Assembly: GCA_937879825.1 (NCBI GenBank)
Contig: CALFMQ010000015.1
Span: forward strand, 1-6,096
DNA length: 6,096 bases
Origin: an uncultured Phycisphaerales bacterium
Lineage (GTDB): Bacteria; Planctomycetota; Phycisphaerae; Phycisphaerales; UBA1924
Direction: 5' to 3'
In this document: one piece after another, positions 6,093-6,096 of the stretch
How positions within the stretch are numbered: the first letter of the stretch is position 1
Layout of the letters: every line of letters starts with the position of its first letter
Translations under genes and position numbers: made by a program
The notes under the pieces: generated by a model
The model's input: only the letters and a program-made list of their open reading frames with translations
The model's database searches: none
What the model was told of the DNA's origin: nothing

Positions 6093-6096
6093 TCCG

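Overview
The window is a GC-rich, densely coding bacterial chromosome segment. All three genes lie on the + strand: an interrupted ptsI (PTS enzyme I), an RNase E/G gene (rne) with a long charged tail, and dxr (DXP reductoisomerase of the MEP isoprenoid pathway). Codons end predominantly in C (Leu CTC, Ile ATC, Val GTC). The GC content, the RNase E form with an insert in its S1 domain, and the K/R/GG-rich tail suggest a planctomycete, possibly class Phycisphaerae. That placement is an inference from general resemblance and was not tested by a search.

Layout. Positions 1-54 hold only a short leader with a small hairpin and the ptsI ribosome binding site. The ptsI reading frame runs 55-1815 and aligns end to end with enzyme I, but codon 212 is an in-frame TAG (688-690). 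There is no frameshift, and the frame after the stop is intact and conserved. Positions 1816-2168 are a 353-base spacer with no convincing gene; it is probably the rne leader. rne (2169-4754) has a complete catalytic half followed by about 320 residues of alternating basic and acidic low-complexity sequence, with two types of repeated basic module. A 41-base gap holding a strong ribosome binding site inside a small hairpin leads to an apparently intact dxr (4796-6025). The last ~70 bases form a C/G-rich inverted repeat of the dispersed intergenic type, cut by the window edge.

How the genes relate. The three functions (PTS phosphorelay, RNA decay, isoprenoid precursor synthesis) are not a known pathway. 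Enzyme I and Dxr sit on either side of central carbon flux: enzyme I uses PEP, and Dxr lies downstream of pyruvate plus glyceraldehyde 3-phosphate. Co-orientation and the short rne-dxr gap permit co-transcription of at least those two genes.

I see no undescribed multi-gene system here. The points most worth checking are the amber codon in an otherwise intact ptsI, a marked scarcity of the tetranucleotide ACGT that appears to shape codon choice, the modular RNase E tail, and the 3' inverted repeat.
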